Position numbers and translations under genes: made by a program. A stretch of 64,000 nucleotides of DNA. Origin: Trichoderma breve. Lineage: Eukaryota > Ascomycota > Sordariomycetes > Hypocreales > Hypocreaceae. The DNA lies in assembly GCF_028502605.1 (NCBI RefSeq), contig NC_079236.1:2852001-2916000 (forward strand). Reading direction: 5' to 3'. Below are positions 10,554 to 22,727 of the stretch, in pieces (within the stretch, counting starts at the first letter, position 1; each line of letters begins with the position of its first letter). The notes under the pieces are model-generated. The model saw nothing but the letters and a program-made list of their open reading frames with translations, was not told the origin of the DNA and ran no database searches.

Positions 10554-11891
10554 ATGAAGATCAAGGCCATCAGCCGATCCGTATCGGCCCACCAGCCTCC
10601 CGGCACCGACACCGTCAAGCAGCCGCGAAACCTCGACTCGGCCGTCCACCCCTTTGAGCGAGCGCGCGAGTACAAACGAGCCCTCAATGCCGTCAAGCTG
10701 GAGCGAATGCACGCCGCGCCCTTCATCGGCCAGATGGGCAGGGGCCACGTCGACGGCGTCTACTCGCTGGCAAAGGACCCCAACTCGCTCGAGCGCTTCG
10801 CCAGCGGCAGTGGTGATGGTGTCGTCAAGGTCTGGGATCTCGCCTCGAGGGAGGAAGTCTGGCATACCACGGCGCACGAGAACATCGTCAAGGGCCTCGA
10901 GTGGACCAGAGACCAGAAGCTGCTGACGTGCGCCGCCGACCGCACCGTCAAGCTCTACGATCCGTACAACTTGCCTAGCGACTCGGCCCCGATCTCGTCC
11001 TGGCTCGGCGCCGGCGCCTTCACCAGTCTCTCGCACCACCGCTCGAAAAATGCCTTTGCCGTTGCGTCGAGCGTCATCTCCGTCTATGATCTCGAGCGGC
11101 ACACGGCCGCCCCCGAGGTGCTCCACTGGCCAACTTCCACCGACACAATCACAAACGTCGCCTTCAACTACGTCGAGACGTCGGTCCTCGCCTCGTGCTC
11201 CAACGACCGCTCCATCGTCATCTACGACCTGCGCACCTCCGCCGCCGTCGCAAAGTCCGTCCTCACCTTCGCCTGCAACCGCATCTCCTGGTCGCCCATG
11301 GAGGCCTTCAACTTCGCCGCCGCCTCCGAGGACCACAACATCTACCTCTTCGACATGCGCAAGATGGACCGCGCCCGCAACGTCCTCAAGGGCCACGTCG
11401 CCGCCGTCATGGACGTCGAGTTCTCCCCCACCGGCGAGGAGCTCGTCTCCGCCTCCTGGGACCGCACCGTCCGCCTCTGGAACCGCGACCGCGGCCACTC
11501 CCGCGACATGTACCACACAAAGCGCATGCAGCGCGTCCTCTCCGCCAAATGGACCCCCGACGCAAAGTACCTCCTCTCCGGCTCCGACGACGGCAACATC
11601 CGCCTCTGGCGCGCAAACGCCTCCCAGAGGCAGGGCGTCAAATCTGCCCGCCACCGTCAGGCCCTCGAGTACAACGACGCCCTCGTCCGCCGCTACGGCC
11701 ACATGCCCGAGATTGCCCGCATTAAGCGCCACCGACACACACCAAAGGTCGTCAAGAAGGCTGGCGAGATCAAGAACGAGGAGCTCAAGTCCATCAAGCG
11801 CCGCGAGGAGAACGAGCGGAAGCACTCGAGCAAGCAGTTCCAGGCCCGGAAAAGCGAGAGAGAAAAGATGGTCTTGGCTCGAGAAAAGTAA
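10554..11891 (+). CDS. SOF1: Sof1, WD-repeat component of the SSU processome
   Basis: Nucleolar U3 snoRNP-associated factor for 18S rRNA processing (DCAF13 in animals). A single exon of 445 aa begins MKIKAISRSVSAH. This N-terminus and the segment PFERAREYKRALNAVKLERM are characteristic of Sof1. A run of WD units follows between about residues 65 and 345, with ends such as VVKVWDLA, TVKLYDPY, SIVIYDLR, NIYLFDMR, TVRLWNRD and NIRLWRAN. The highly basic C-terminal Sof1 domain (RIKRHRHTPKVVKKAGEIKN) runs to the end. Length and start match the family. Codon use is strongly C-ending in the middle, which also creates a long meaningless antisense frame. Confidence 0.96.
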   Translation: MKIKAISRSVSAHQPPGTDTVKQPRNLDSAVHPFERAREYKRALNAVKLERMHAAPFIGQMGRGHVDGVYSLAKDPNSLERFASGSGDGVVKVWDLASREEVWHTTAHENIVKGLEWTRDQKLLTCAADRTVKLYDPYNLPSDSAPISSWLGAGAFTSLSHHRSKNAFAVASSVISVYDLERHTAAPEVLHWPTSTDTITNVAFNYVETSVLASCSNDRSIVIYDLRTSAAVAKSVLTFACNRISWSPMEAFNFAAASEDHNIYLFDMRKMDRARNVLKGHVAAVMDVEFSPTGEELVSASWDRTVRLWNRDRGHSRDMYHTKRMQRVLSAKWTPDAKYLLSGSDDGNIRLWRANASQRQGVKSARHRQALEYNDALVRRYGHMPEIARIKRHRHTPKVVKKAGEIKNEELKSIKRREENERKHSSKQFQARKSEREKMVLAREK

Positions 11892-12887
11892 TCTGCTGGT
11901 GCTTGGTTTGGTCCTTGTTTATTGGGGGTTTATAAAATTGGCAAGGGGGGTTTTAAACTTGGGATTTTGTCAAAGGTTGTTTGCATGGCACGGCGTTTTA
12001 GGAATGAGGATTCTTCTGGGGGACTCAAAATAATTACTGTCTCAATCTGTAAAGCTAGATCTGCTGGTAGTATACATAGTAGGGAGATCTTTTATTTGTA
12101 CATTTGTTTGTTCTCATCATACTGGTAAAAAAGAACCGCACCCAATTTTCTCTTCAAACGAAACAAAACATGCAAGGGATTGTTATCTTCCCCTCAAAGA
12201 TTACAAGTACATATAAGACGACATCACGGCTAGACGCAAAAATCTTAAGCAATCTGTCTTTGAAAAATATCATAAAAGACAAAACATATCGTTACTTTTC
12301 GTCTAGTCTTCATCGCCTAAAGTAACAACGCGGCACACAAATCAAGTGTTGGCCGATCAATCAAGTAGAAAAAAAAAAAAAAAAGCAAAGGCAAATCCAT
12401 AAGCAGGCTAAAATTCCGTATTTGCCTCTTTCTTGTGTCCCCTTTAAACGCCGTAAAGCTTGCCTCAAGCCGGATGAAGAACAAAAGAAAAAAAAGTCTC
12501 GGGAAAACCAAGCAACAAAGAAAAGAAAAAACTAGAGGGTGTTCTCGAGGCATACCAGTGCTCAGTCACAGGAGAGCTCGTGTCCACATGTGGTCAACGA
12601 GCAATCCTTTTCCGCTCTGTAGGTTGCAAAGAGTGTAGTCGTAATGAAGTTGTCCTGTTTCTCCCTGTATAGTAACTCGCCACCCGCCGCCGTAAAAATC
12701 CCTACCCTTCCTCGCTTATCGTCCCAACGCCAAATTTGTTCCGTTCTTGTTGTACAACTAATGCATTGCCTGGCCTGCTTATCCCGGCGGATATCTTAAA
12801 AAAAAATCGAGAAAGAAGGAAAAGAAAAAAGGAAGAAAAAAAAGTAACGAGAAGAGAGAATTAGAAGAGCCGGTATGGAAACCCGCT
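11892..12887. other. Convergent 3' flanks of SOF1 and the PFK-2/FBPase-2 gene
   Basis: Untranslated sequence of two convergent genes with several A- and T-runs (an A-run near 12,367-12,383). No coding candidate. Confidence 0.6.
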
Positions 12888-15116
12888 TTAGACGCTGCCA
12901 CGAGTAGCCTTTTGAGGCTTGTAGTTGGACATCTCGTCAAACCAGCCTCGCCCTTCGTTATAGCGGTAGGCGTGGAAGGCAATGCCATAAGGTTTGGGCT
13001 CGATGGAATAGAGCATGCCCAGGGGCACGTCCATGTCGGTAATGTCTTCTCGAGTCAAGTCCATGAAATAGGCCATCAGGACGCGGCAAACAGACCGGTG
13101 TCCAATGATCAGAACGTGGTCAGTGATGCGCTCAATCTCCCGCACCATGTCGCGGAGGCGGCTAATAACCTGAAGGTAGCCTTCACCGCCGACGCCCGGG
13201 TAGATGTAGTTGAGCTTGTCGTTGGCACGCTTCTTGAACTCCTCGGGGAACTTGGCCGCAATCTCTTCGTATGTCATGCCCTCGAACTGGCCCGAGTTGA
13301 GCTCGTTGAGCATTTCCCAGTTCTTGACGTCGTAGTCGTCGTCAACGTCAAAGTATTCGGCCGTCTCCACGCTGCGCTGCAGCATTGATGTCCAGACGCA
13401 AAAGTTTTTCTCATCCACATCGCTATACATGTCTGGGTAAGGTGGGGTGTTGTCGCCTGGAAGAGGGGGAAATGACGCCTGCGCCATCTTGCTCTTCTGC
13501 TCCATGATCCACTCCTTTCGTTTGTGAGTGATGAAGCGATGGAGAGCTTGGGCGTAGCAGTGGCCTCGCTCGGTAAGAGCAGAATCACCACCTAATTTGC
13601 CAAGCTCGTTGTCGATGCTCTGGCCATGGCGGGTGATCCAAATCTGGCGGGGGGCGAGGTTGAAGCTGGAAAGGTAAGTGCTAAGCCCGCCGCTTAAAAA
13701 CCCCTTGAGTCTGTGCTGAATCAACTTTCGCCCAACATCGACCATCTATAGGAGGTTAGCGAAATAATGAAGAAAGAAAGAAAAGGCTTTCTGCAACCTA
13801 TGTACCGCCCAACGTACCTGAATGTATTGCATATCATGCTCTTCCTCGTACTCTCCAAGGGGCTCGTATGCGCTAGCATAGGCCTCAACTCGGGCCTTGA
13901 AATCCGCCAGTGACTGGATTGGATCCTTATCCCGATAATCGGGGCCAGAAAGCTTCAAGCGCATGTTTGCTTCAAGCAAGTCTGGATCTCTGCAGATACT
14001 CTCGATAAACAAGATACCAAGCTTGGGTTCTCTCTGCTTAATGTGATCCACGACGTGCTGTCTTCGTGCGATAGTGCTATTTGTAGCATCAAGGATACCC
14101 ACGGCACCACCTTCGTTCAAAAGATAGTCCAGGAGCTCGTCCAGGGTATCCATGGCCACCTGCTCTCTAAAGGCCGCAGCCTTTTCGTTCTTGGGGTCGA
14201 AGAATTGGGCAGATTGGTCTGCATCTTGCTGTGAATCGGCTCGGTTGAGATCGAATTCCGTAGGCTCTTCTCGATGTCGCGGGCTCAACAAACCGCCAGG
14301 GGCTGGCATGCCATTCAGTAGAATCTCTGCAGCTTGAACCGGAGGATCAAGGCAGTCGGGTTCTGGTGCCAGCTTGGGGTGAATCGAGACCTTGCGACCG
14401 GCCGTCTTCCGCCGCCGATTGCCCACGTTGAAGATGCGCGACTCGTGCTGCTGCCATGTCAGATAGCGCTGGAGCTTCTTTGTGATGTATGATTTTCCGC
14501 GAGCCGGCAAGCCGACCATGACAATGACGAGCTTGGCGGCCACGTCGCGCTGAGGTATCCGTCCATCAGGCGAAACTTTGGACCGGGTCATGCCCGGGAT
14601 ATTGAGAGTCGTCGCATGCGGTCGAACTCGGGGAGTCTGGCTGCCAGAATTCTGTCGCTGAGGAGGCCTATTGTTTTCCCGGTACATTAGCCTGCGTTCT
14701 TGGCGAGTGACGTAGTCGCCGTCATGGATTGAGCCTGATTTTATGGTGGAGAAAAAAAACCCTCCGAGCCCAGAACAAAGGCGAAGCAAAATCGCCGGGA
14801 TATATGGGGAATCCATCACAACAATGAAAGGACGTTTTGTAAGCACTCACATGCGTGGCGAGCTGGGAGCAGTCGATGTGACGCTCCTCGAATACGGCGG
14901 CGTCTCTGTCAAGTCGTTCATAAGGTGCGCGACATTGACCATGGCTGGAATCGGTGCGATCGGGACCGGCAGCGTGCTGTAGACATCTTTGGCGGGGGGC
15001 GGCAGCACAGCCAGATGGTGGGGATGCTGATGCTCCAGTTCGGGAGAAGCGGGCGAGGTCGACGAGGGAGAGGTGGAAGGAGGCGACGGCGGTGATGAGA
15101 AGAGCCGGTTGTTCAT
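12888..15116 (-). CDS. 6-phosphofructo-2-kinase / fructose-2,6-bisphosphatase
   Basis: Bifunctional enzyme that makes and removes fructose-2,6-bisphosphate, the switch between glycolysis and gluconeogenesis. Three exons: 15116-14851, 14691-13818 and 13745-12888, giving 665 aa. A Ser/Pro-rich N-terminal extension (from MNNRLFSSPPSPPST) is probably regulatory. The kinase domain has P-loop GLPARGKSY near residues 149-157. The phosphatase domain has the catalytic His in WITRHGQS near residue 420, LNSGQFEGMTYEE and the second His in LIIGHRSV. The phosphatase therefore keeps both catalytic histidines, unlike yeast Pfk26, though Gln replaces the usual Glu after RHG. The second intron (13817-13746) is clear, with CTAAC and TATAG. 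The first is ambiguous. The model above uses GTGAGT at 14850 and CGCAG ending at 14692. A GC-AG alternative (14854-14735) keeps SIHDGDYVTRQE and gives 678 aa. The start at 15116 is the first ATG of the Ser/Pro-rich exon in good context. Confidence 0.92.
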
Positions 15117-18100
15117 GACAAGCTTTGCGAGTGCCGATTGCTTTGCGAGTCGTCGTCCAGCGTCTGTTTGCGAGGAGGGGCAGGTAAGCAGGAAGTTTCT
15201 CGATGATGGGGGGCGCAACTTTGGCGCAGAAAAAAAAATTATGACGAGGCGAACCAAGGCGGGTTGGAGGGGGAACAAAAGACCCGGAAAAAGAATGAAG
15301 CCGCAAATGCAATTAAGAGAGGAAAAAGATAAAGAAACGAGATTGCGACTGGCGGAAGCGATGGACAGGTTACACACCTTCTCTGCTAAAAGACACTGCG
15401 GAAGGCATTTGGAGAGATACAGATGCAGGATCAAGGTTGGAGAGCAAATGTAAATGTCCAGGCCTGTGTTTTGACGCAAACGGGGGAGAGCCTAGAAGGC
15501 TCGCACTCGCAGGGAAATAAATGGCCTGCAGCATTTGGCGCGTCCAATAGCGTGCTAGCCTGCTGCCGCACCCTGCGAAACCGGCTCGTGGGTTGGATGA
15601 GTGGGCTGGAGCGCTCTGTAGGGGTGTGCTGTGTTAGCGGGCCAGGGCCCTGTGCCAGCGGCGTTCCAGGGAGCGCAGTGCGAAGTTTGGGGGTCTGAGG
15701 TGGCCGCAAGTACCGGTACTTGCAGCGTGAGGCTTGCTGAGGGAGGGGCTGACGCTGGGGGTGACTGTGACCGGCCAGTTGACGGCGATATTGTGTGGTC
15801 GAGCGGTAGAGGGGCAAAAGGTACAAGGTACAAGCGCAGTCACAAGTGCAGGCACTGGTACAGGTACAAGCGCGGGTTGATAAGTGTTGGGGTGGAGTCG
15901 GCTGGCACTTTGTGGTCGAATCCGGTGCGAGGAGATCGAGTCCGTTTTGAGACTGGAAGAAGATGGAATACAGTACAGTAAGCTGGCCTAGGCAAGACTT
16001 GGACTGAGCGTTGTGTGTAGTGTGGGAGAGCGAAGATGCCGTAATATATGGCCGACGTGAAACAAAACAAAGTCGCAGCAAAGAATCGAAATGGTTTCGT
16101 GGACGGCGAAAATGCTAACCGCTGCGTAATAAAATCTCGTTAGCATCATGCCGGCACCTGGGTGCATGAATAAATGAGATGCCAAAAGATAAGCTGGGAT
16201 CCATAATAGGGCAGCGTGCTCGCGCCTCATACAAAAAATCGCAGCCCACAATAATAACAACACAGGTGATTGATCAGGTGTGCGCGGGAGCCAACATACG
16301 TCAGAAGCCCGTTATATGGCCACCGGAAAGGAGGCTTTGATGACGGGAGAGCAACTGTGCCCAATTTGGCTGATACGAACCGTCTCAGGATTCAGCGAGG
16401 TGAGGTGACGTTCCGGGTTGTTAGCCCGAGCCAGGGCAAGTCGATCGATAATGACGGCGAAGCTCGCTGAAGAGGACGAATAGCAGCAACAGATACTATC
16501 GTCGAAGTTTGCCGTTGGGGCTGTGGGCTCGTAATAAAGTACAGGTGTACAGGAGCCAGCCTTGAGTGGTGAGAGTTCGTTCTTCGCAGTCGAATATGCA
16601 CTCTCCCTTGTACTAAAGATAGACACCGAAACAAGGACAAGGGATGCTGTGGTTTGTTGATATCAAGCAGGCGTCTTATCTTTCAAGATGGGCAGAGAGC
16701 CTATGGAACAGAAGGAGAGTATTGAAAATCAGAGTCAAAAATACAGCTTCCCACATGGAGCGGCAGGGCTTTATACAAGACCACATAGACAACCCAAAAA
16801 AAGGCTCCTACATATGCCTACATGTAACGACTCAGAGGTGCCAACGCCAAACTCCGTGCATGGCATGGCGCTTCGAATGCACCATCTCACCTTGGAAAAG
16901 ACCAGCCCACTCTGCTCAGCCTGTGCTCTCTTCTACATCGGACATATTCCTCGTCCCTCCATCCAGACAAGCGTTGCCAAGTGGGCGGCAGCGTGCCCTC
17001 CCTGGGCTGGGCCAAGCAAGTTACATGCCCATGCCCTCCATGAAGTATTGGATGTACATACTCCTTCGTACATGTCGTACTACCCATCTCTAACAATTTG
17101 ATACTACCTCTAGCAAGTCGTAGTAAGATCCGTAGCATGCAGGCAAGCTGGCTCGCGTCATGCAGTTAAGGCGGAATACACGGCCCTAAAAGAAAAAGCG
17201 TATGAAAAGACGTCCATTTCAGCACCGAAACGGCCTTTGTGCCTCGTGTCCCTGTAGCTGGACCTGATCGGATTCGCGCCGAGAGACGGCCGGGCCTCGC
17301 TTCTCAAACGCCCAGGGGGGTGGCTTCAATTGCTTCAAATTTCCGCCGTCCGAGTCCAGCATTACGGGCGAACCAACTTGTTGCTGGTTGGCAGTTTTTT
17401 GCTTCCTTTTTCCATTGGCCTCTGAGGATTTTGCTCCTGCTTGGCGCGCTCGGCGGCTTCTGTGAATATTTCTTCTGCCGTCTCGGGATACACACGCCTC
17501 CGCCATGTCTCATCCTTTTCAGCCTCTGGTGCCGCACCCCCAGTCTATCCCTTCCAAGGATCGATGTGGTGCTGCCTTGGATCTCTCTCTATCTCTCCAT
17601 CCCCGCGATTTTCATTAATAGCAGCATGCCGTACGCAACCACCAGCCGCAAGCCGCCTGCACGCCGCCGGAAGCTCCAGTGCCGGTGCTGCTCAGCTATC
17701 CCGTGTTGCCTGTCATCGCCCCCATCATATGCTCACAATGCTCTGTTTCTGTCGCTAACCGCGACAGCCTGCGAGATTGAGCGGTCGTGATGCTGTCAAG
17801 CCTCGTCAGTGGACTTGTGCAACTACGTAATTTTTCACTCACCGACGTGGGCTGCGTGACAAGACCAAGGCATGCAAAATGATGCAGCCTGCGGCAGATG
17901 ATGGCGAGGATGGACACCAGCGATGATCCCCTTTCCCTCTCTTCTTGGCTTCGCCACCCTCAGGTTCCCATTCATCTTTCTGCAGCAGTGACAGCAGCGG
18001 GCAACGCAAAGGCTCCCCAAAAAGGCTGCTCCAGCAGGAGCAAGGAATTTGGCCGTTCCATTGGAGCACCAAGAGGGTGTCCCAAGCTTGTCTCCGGGAG

Positions 18101-21100
18101 GGTGTGCATATCTCATCCCCAGCTCAACAACCCACGGTAACCTCTGTACTTGACACGTGCTAATTTGGTTGTTCAACCGCCTTCTAACTGGTTTGAAGTA
18201 CTCTGGGCCAATCACCATCGATTCCCCCCACGGGCCCTGTGGTTGTCTCGATCCTCCCAAGCTCACATCTCTCCAAATCCATGACCGCTCGTTCCAAGGC
18301 GCAAGGGCAGACCGTTGGCTGTAATCTTATCATGCTCTTTTGCCCTCCCTGCAAGGCATCAGCCATTGCTGTGCACTTTGTACTTGGTAGAACCAGTTGG
18401 AACTGCGAAACCCATGTCTCACGGGTTTGTCAATGGACTTGCTCTACACCATAGCCCCTCATCTTTCCCGTGTCGCCGATAGCGGACCGTCTTTCTTCGC
18501 GTCGTAGCATCGGACATGACGGATCAAGACCCAGCTCGCAAAGGGCGCTCTAATGCGACTCGGGCGCTATGATTGGCAGGCTGGCCATTACCCTTCCTCT
18601 TCGCGTAATAATCTTTGGGCATGCGTGGAATTCACATGCATGCTGCAAAAACGGGAAATCTGATAATAACCACCACCCAGAACTAACGGCTCCTCTCGAC
18701 ACTCGATGTGATTCATGTCGAGTGCTACCCATGCTCATGACTCTTGTCCTCTCCCATGTACCCAGCAGTCGTAATTGTGTCAAGGTGACCACGCCAGCCT
18801 TACTTTTCTTTAGCCACGTTTGACACGCTTTGCATCCTCCTGTACCGTCTCGTTCTGCAAGCGTGGCCCAACAGTATGCACCCAAAAAGCATGAAGTGTT
18901 GAGCCTGCTTTGGCAGAGGCACGGCATTGTTAGCACCCGGCCGACGTCATACAAGACCAGGGGGAAGCGAAACGGCTCGACTGTGTGCAAAAGTGAGTGG
19001 ACGGAGCACTGCTATAAAAGTACCGGTACGCCGCCGTCCACGCACTGACTTGGTGCCTTCACCAACATGCCTTGACGTCTTAGTGCTTCGTAGTGAGGCG
19101 GATGGTGTTTACAGGGGCTTCTCCCATCTATTGGATCAGTAGCGCACTCTCGCATCTCACGTCGATGGTGCATGGATCCCACGTAATATCAAGCCCATAC
19201 GAGTACGGCGCTGAGCCTGAACCGTACTCGTACAGTACAGGCCAAGGCCACGGCTGAGACAAAGTGATGGCCTCAACAAGCCAAGACGTTGAGATTAAGG
19301 TGAGACCTGGTGGCACAGAGGACTCGTACAGAGCAGCGTGCGCAGATGAAGGGGGCTCAGAGACAAGTCTGAGAGACATGGCTGCGTATGCTTAATTTAC
19401 GCGCCCCCTTTTACCCCATCCAAGCACCAGCTGTTTGTCAGATGGTTTCACGCCATGGTAATATCCCAAGACATTGTCGCTGTTCCAAGTACGACAGCCT
19501 AAGCAGAAGGCATATCGCATATCTTGCCATTTCTTGGCGGATGCTGAGGCAGACAGATAGCTAAGGCTTGGTGGCCGCCCCCTTTTTGATCCACGCCCAA
19601 TGGCAGTGCGGTGCGTGAGGGATCTGCCTTTGCCAGTCATGAGACAACGTGGGCATCTTGATGGCAGGTAGAGATGACAGCATCGCTGCTGCGCTGTCGT
19701 GTCAGGCGAGAAATGGTAGCCATTCCAGCCCCCATGCTGTGCTGTACTACTTGCTCAGATCGATCGCTACGCCATGCTGCTCGACGGCGCATCATCATGT
19801 GCCCTGCTGACGAGCGCGCGCGCGAACAACAGACGACCGGATATGGGGGATGGTTTGTGCTCGTGCTCGTGCTCGCGCCTGTATATCCGTATGCTGCGTT
19901 GATGAATCCAGCAGGATTCGGCGGTTATGCCCACCTTCGCTGAAGCTGGCGCGGCCCACGGGGGGTTTCTCCCGGGCCGTCCAGGGTTTGGCCAATTTCA
20001 GTGAGCCAGCGAAAGATCTCATGGTCTGTCGTATGTCAAAGACGAGCCTCACGCCGAAGCTTATTTCGGTGTCGGTGGCAGAACACGCTACCCGTAGCTC
20101 AGCTCTGTCGACCAATCTCACCACTTAATCTACGTCGCCTAGGCATGACACTTTGACAGTGGAAACGGAACTCTGTGCCTACAGAACAAGCCCGTGCTTG
20201 CATCCTCTCATATGCCTCGTGTGCTACTCGTTTGTACCGCACCCTTCTCGTGGATATTGGATGCCAAGCTGCCGTGGAGGTGCTGTAGAGGTTGGTTGCT
20301 CGGTGTTTCCGGACCGGTTTGCATGCTGAGCAATGGATGATCCTTGTTGGTGTGAGTCTTCGCAAGCTTCGCAAGCTTCCCCAAAGGGCCAGAGTCGGCA
20401 AAGCTAGCATGGCTGACAAAATGGAATAATGAGCTGTAACATTAGTGCAAGTGATCGCTTCGGGGTCCGAGGGCACAAGAATAGAGCGTCTCCGGAGCAT
20501 TTGCGACTGAGTGGGTTTGAGCACTTGAAATGGCTTGCGAAATCCGCACCAAGCGCCAGATGCGCAACGTAAAATGAGCGCAAGACCCTGATCGTCAAGC
20601 CAACGATCTCGGTGGGCTCGGGGGGACCACAAAACTAAATGTTGCATCAGCTTGGTCTTTTCCTCTTGCTCGCATTTCTCACTCCCACGCAGCGAATTCC
20701 GCAATAATGCCAAAATCGCCTGTTTTCATACCCAGTAATAGAGCCTGTATGAGTCGTACTTGTACGTACAGGTAAGGTAGTATCTGTAGTAGCACTAGGT
20801 AGCACTACCAAGACACTCGCTTCCCCCTCCACCCATCATACCCCGCGTAATACTCGCAAAAAGTGAGAAACAACAGCGATCTTGCGCACGCGTGTTACCC
20901 AGACGGAGACGGGCGGATAAGGGATTCCTCTGACAAGTCCATATTTGCAAGATACAAAATGGGGGTCCCCAGCGTGGTAGCTCCTCTTTGGTCTTCCTAG
21001 GCCAGGTTGTGGGCGTGGGGGGCGCGACGCCAGCTACAGTAGCCCCGAATTCGACGAACCATTTGCCGTTCCTGCGTTGAAATCACAGTTGAGCAAGACG

Positions 21101-22727
21101 ATCGGTGCAAGGCTGACAGGGGAGAACAGTTCCGAAAGCGCAGCATGCAGCGTTGGTGGCGTCGCCCGATATTAAACGTTGGAGGAACAAGTGTTGGAAT
21201 TCATGGGGAACAACAGTTGGAGTTGCATGGAGCCTGTTCCCTAGGCTAGTTCGTGCGGAGTACTTTGTGCTAGCAACTGATGCTTAATTTGCAGTTGATG
21301 CATGGAGAAAACTGGAGGCCGGATTTTGGAACTCGCAGCAGTGGTTGCAAGTAACGTTAGATGGAGGAAAATGTTGGATCACATCGCCTAATGATTTGAT
21401 GATGGCGTCTTGGGTAGGTTTCAAAGGAGCCTTGGAGGTTTCCAAGTTGAAATTGGTAGCAGCATGAGAGAAATCACTGGAGGACAATTTAGAAGGAACC
21501 ACCTGCAGCCACAGCGCCTCAAACACTTCTAGAATTCCACAAATTCCAAAGTCACCAACAAGTCTCTTGACACTCGCCACATTTTATTTATGGCATTTTA
21601 TCTTTATTCAGCATGTTATTAACAAGTAAGCTAGAAATACACATTTTCTCTAAATCTCATTGTTCTCAAGAAAACAAACAAACAATTGCTGTGTTTCCAT
21701 ATGAAACTCGCCGTGACTCTGTATCTGAGATGCAAGTGAAGATTTTAGGTGGGGCGCTGTGCCTGCCGATCTCATGGCCAACCAGCGCCTGCGTTTTCCC
21801 ATTTGGTCTCCACTTTTCTTTGCGATCCTCACCGGCTTCTCACCTGAAATACTCAGATTTCAAACATCTTCAGTCCGCCTCAGCCTTGCCCATATCAAAC
21901 GCACAATTTTCAAAAGCTGCTCTGGTAAGCCTATTATATTCTCTCCAGCCTTGCCAAACTGTCCTCTTTTCATCCAGTCACCTTACAAGTCGTCATCGTC
22001 ATCTCATAAAAAAGAAAAGAAGGAAAAAAATTAAATTTTATGCGTTCTCTATTTCTAACAAATTCTCAAGGGAACCTTCAGCAACAGCCCCAGGTGGCAA
22101 GAGAACCCATTCATCTTATCGCTCCCACTTTGTGTCTTTGGACAGTTGCTCTTTAGAGTCTGGGTTAAAAGGTACTTTCAGGGCAACCTTACCCCGGCTG
22201 TTGGAGCTTCTGTGCCTGTCCAAGTCACGTTCAGCAGATCGCCTTTGCCTGGCCAACCAAAACAACTATCGCTGTCGCCTAGGCAAACGAGACTCGACCT
22301 CATCAGAGCAGCGCCTAGCCATTTGTTTTCTTCTGAAATTGCTAGCACCTTCCTCTCGTTTCTGCTCCAAGTCTCCAACTCTCGGCCTATCAGAAATCGC
22401 AACCGATAGCAGTTGGCTGCCAGTTGCTTTTTTACACGTGGGCTGATCCAAATTATCCCCCCAGTAACGCATTCAGGCCACTCTTATCTTCTTCTGACGC
22501 ATCATCGGCCATCAAAGGGTTTCCTATTTTATATCCTCTCACTACTGCCAAGGCACCCGAAATCGCGAAGATAGGATAGCTTGTGTCCACTGGTGATTCA
22601 AACACACGCTCTTGTTCTTGCAGAGAAGTCCTCGTCAGCTGAAATCAACCCTTTGCCTTGAATCTATCAAAGCAGAGAGTCACCTCCTCTTCCTTGACGA
22701 GGACGAACCCAAACACGACAGATCATT
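15117..22727. other. Long intergenic region (about 7.6 kb), no secure gene
   Basis: Lies between the divergent PFK-2/FBPase-2 gene (-) and TAD3 (+). GC content is ordinary for most of its length. Frames are short, start with non-ATG codons or are low complexity, and none shows a domain that I recognise. It may hold long promoters, leader exons and non-coding RNAs. One compositionally different island (about 21,280-22,450) is listed separately. Just 5' of TAD3, around 22,600-22,625, TTCTTGCAG followed by AGAAGTCC looks like the 3' end of a leader intron of TAD3. No tRNA or 5S rRNA was seen. Confidence 0.5.
21284..22446. other. AT-richer island with two unexplained long open frames
   Basis: Base composition drops relative to both flanks. 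On the minus strand 21,580-21,284 is open for 98 codons from a GTG and reads like protein (VKRLVGDFGICGILEVFEAL, then CNHCCEF). On the plus strand, starting with ATG at 21,613, 277 codons run without a stop. Neither translation matches a family that I know. The plus frame is Ser/Leu-rich and its coding strand pyrimidine-rich, which suppresses stop codons by itself. Possible explanations are a degraded gene, an exon of an unrecognised gene, or the TAD3 leader. Confidence 0.3.

Noticed and set aside
10503..11825. 440-codon open frame on the minus strand opposite SOF1
   Set aside because: It lies exactly antisense to a secure WD-repeat gene with strong C-ending codon bias, which removes stop codons from the opposite strand. 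The translation is Val/Gly/Asp-rich without domains.
17219..17790. Overlapping frames on both strands (95 and 183 codons)
   Set aside because: Two overlapping, unrelated frames with no recognisable domains; neither has supporting splice structure.
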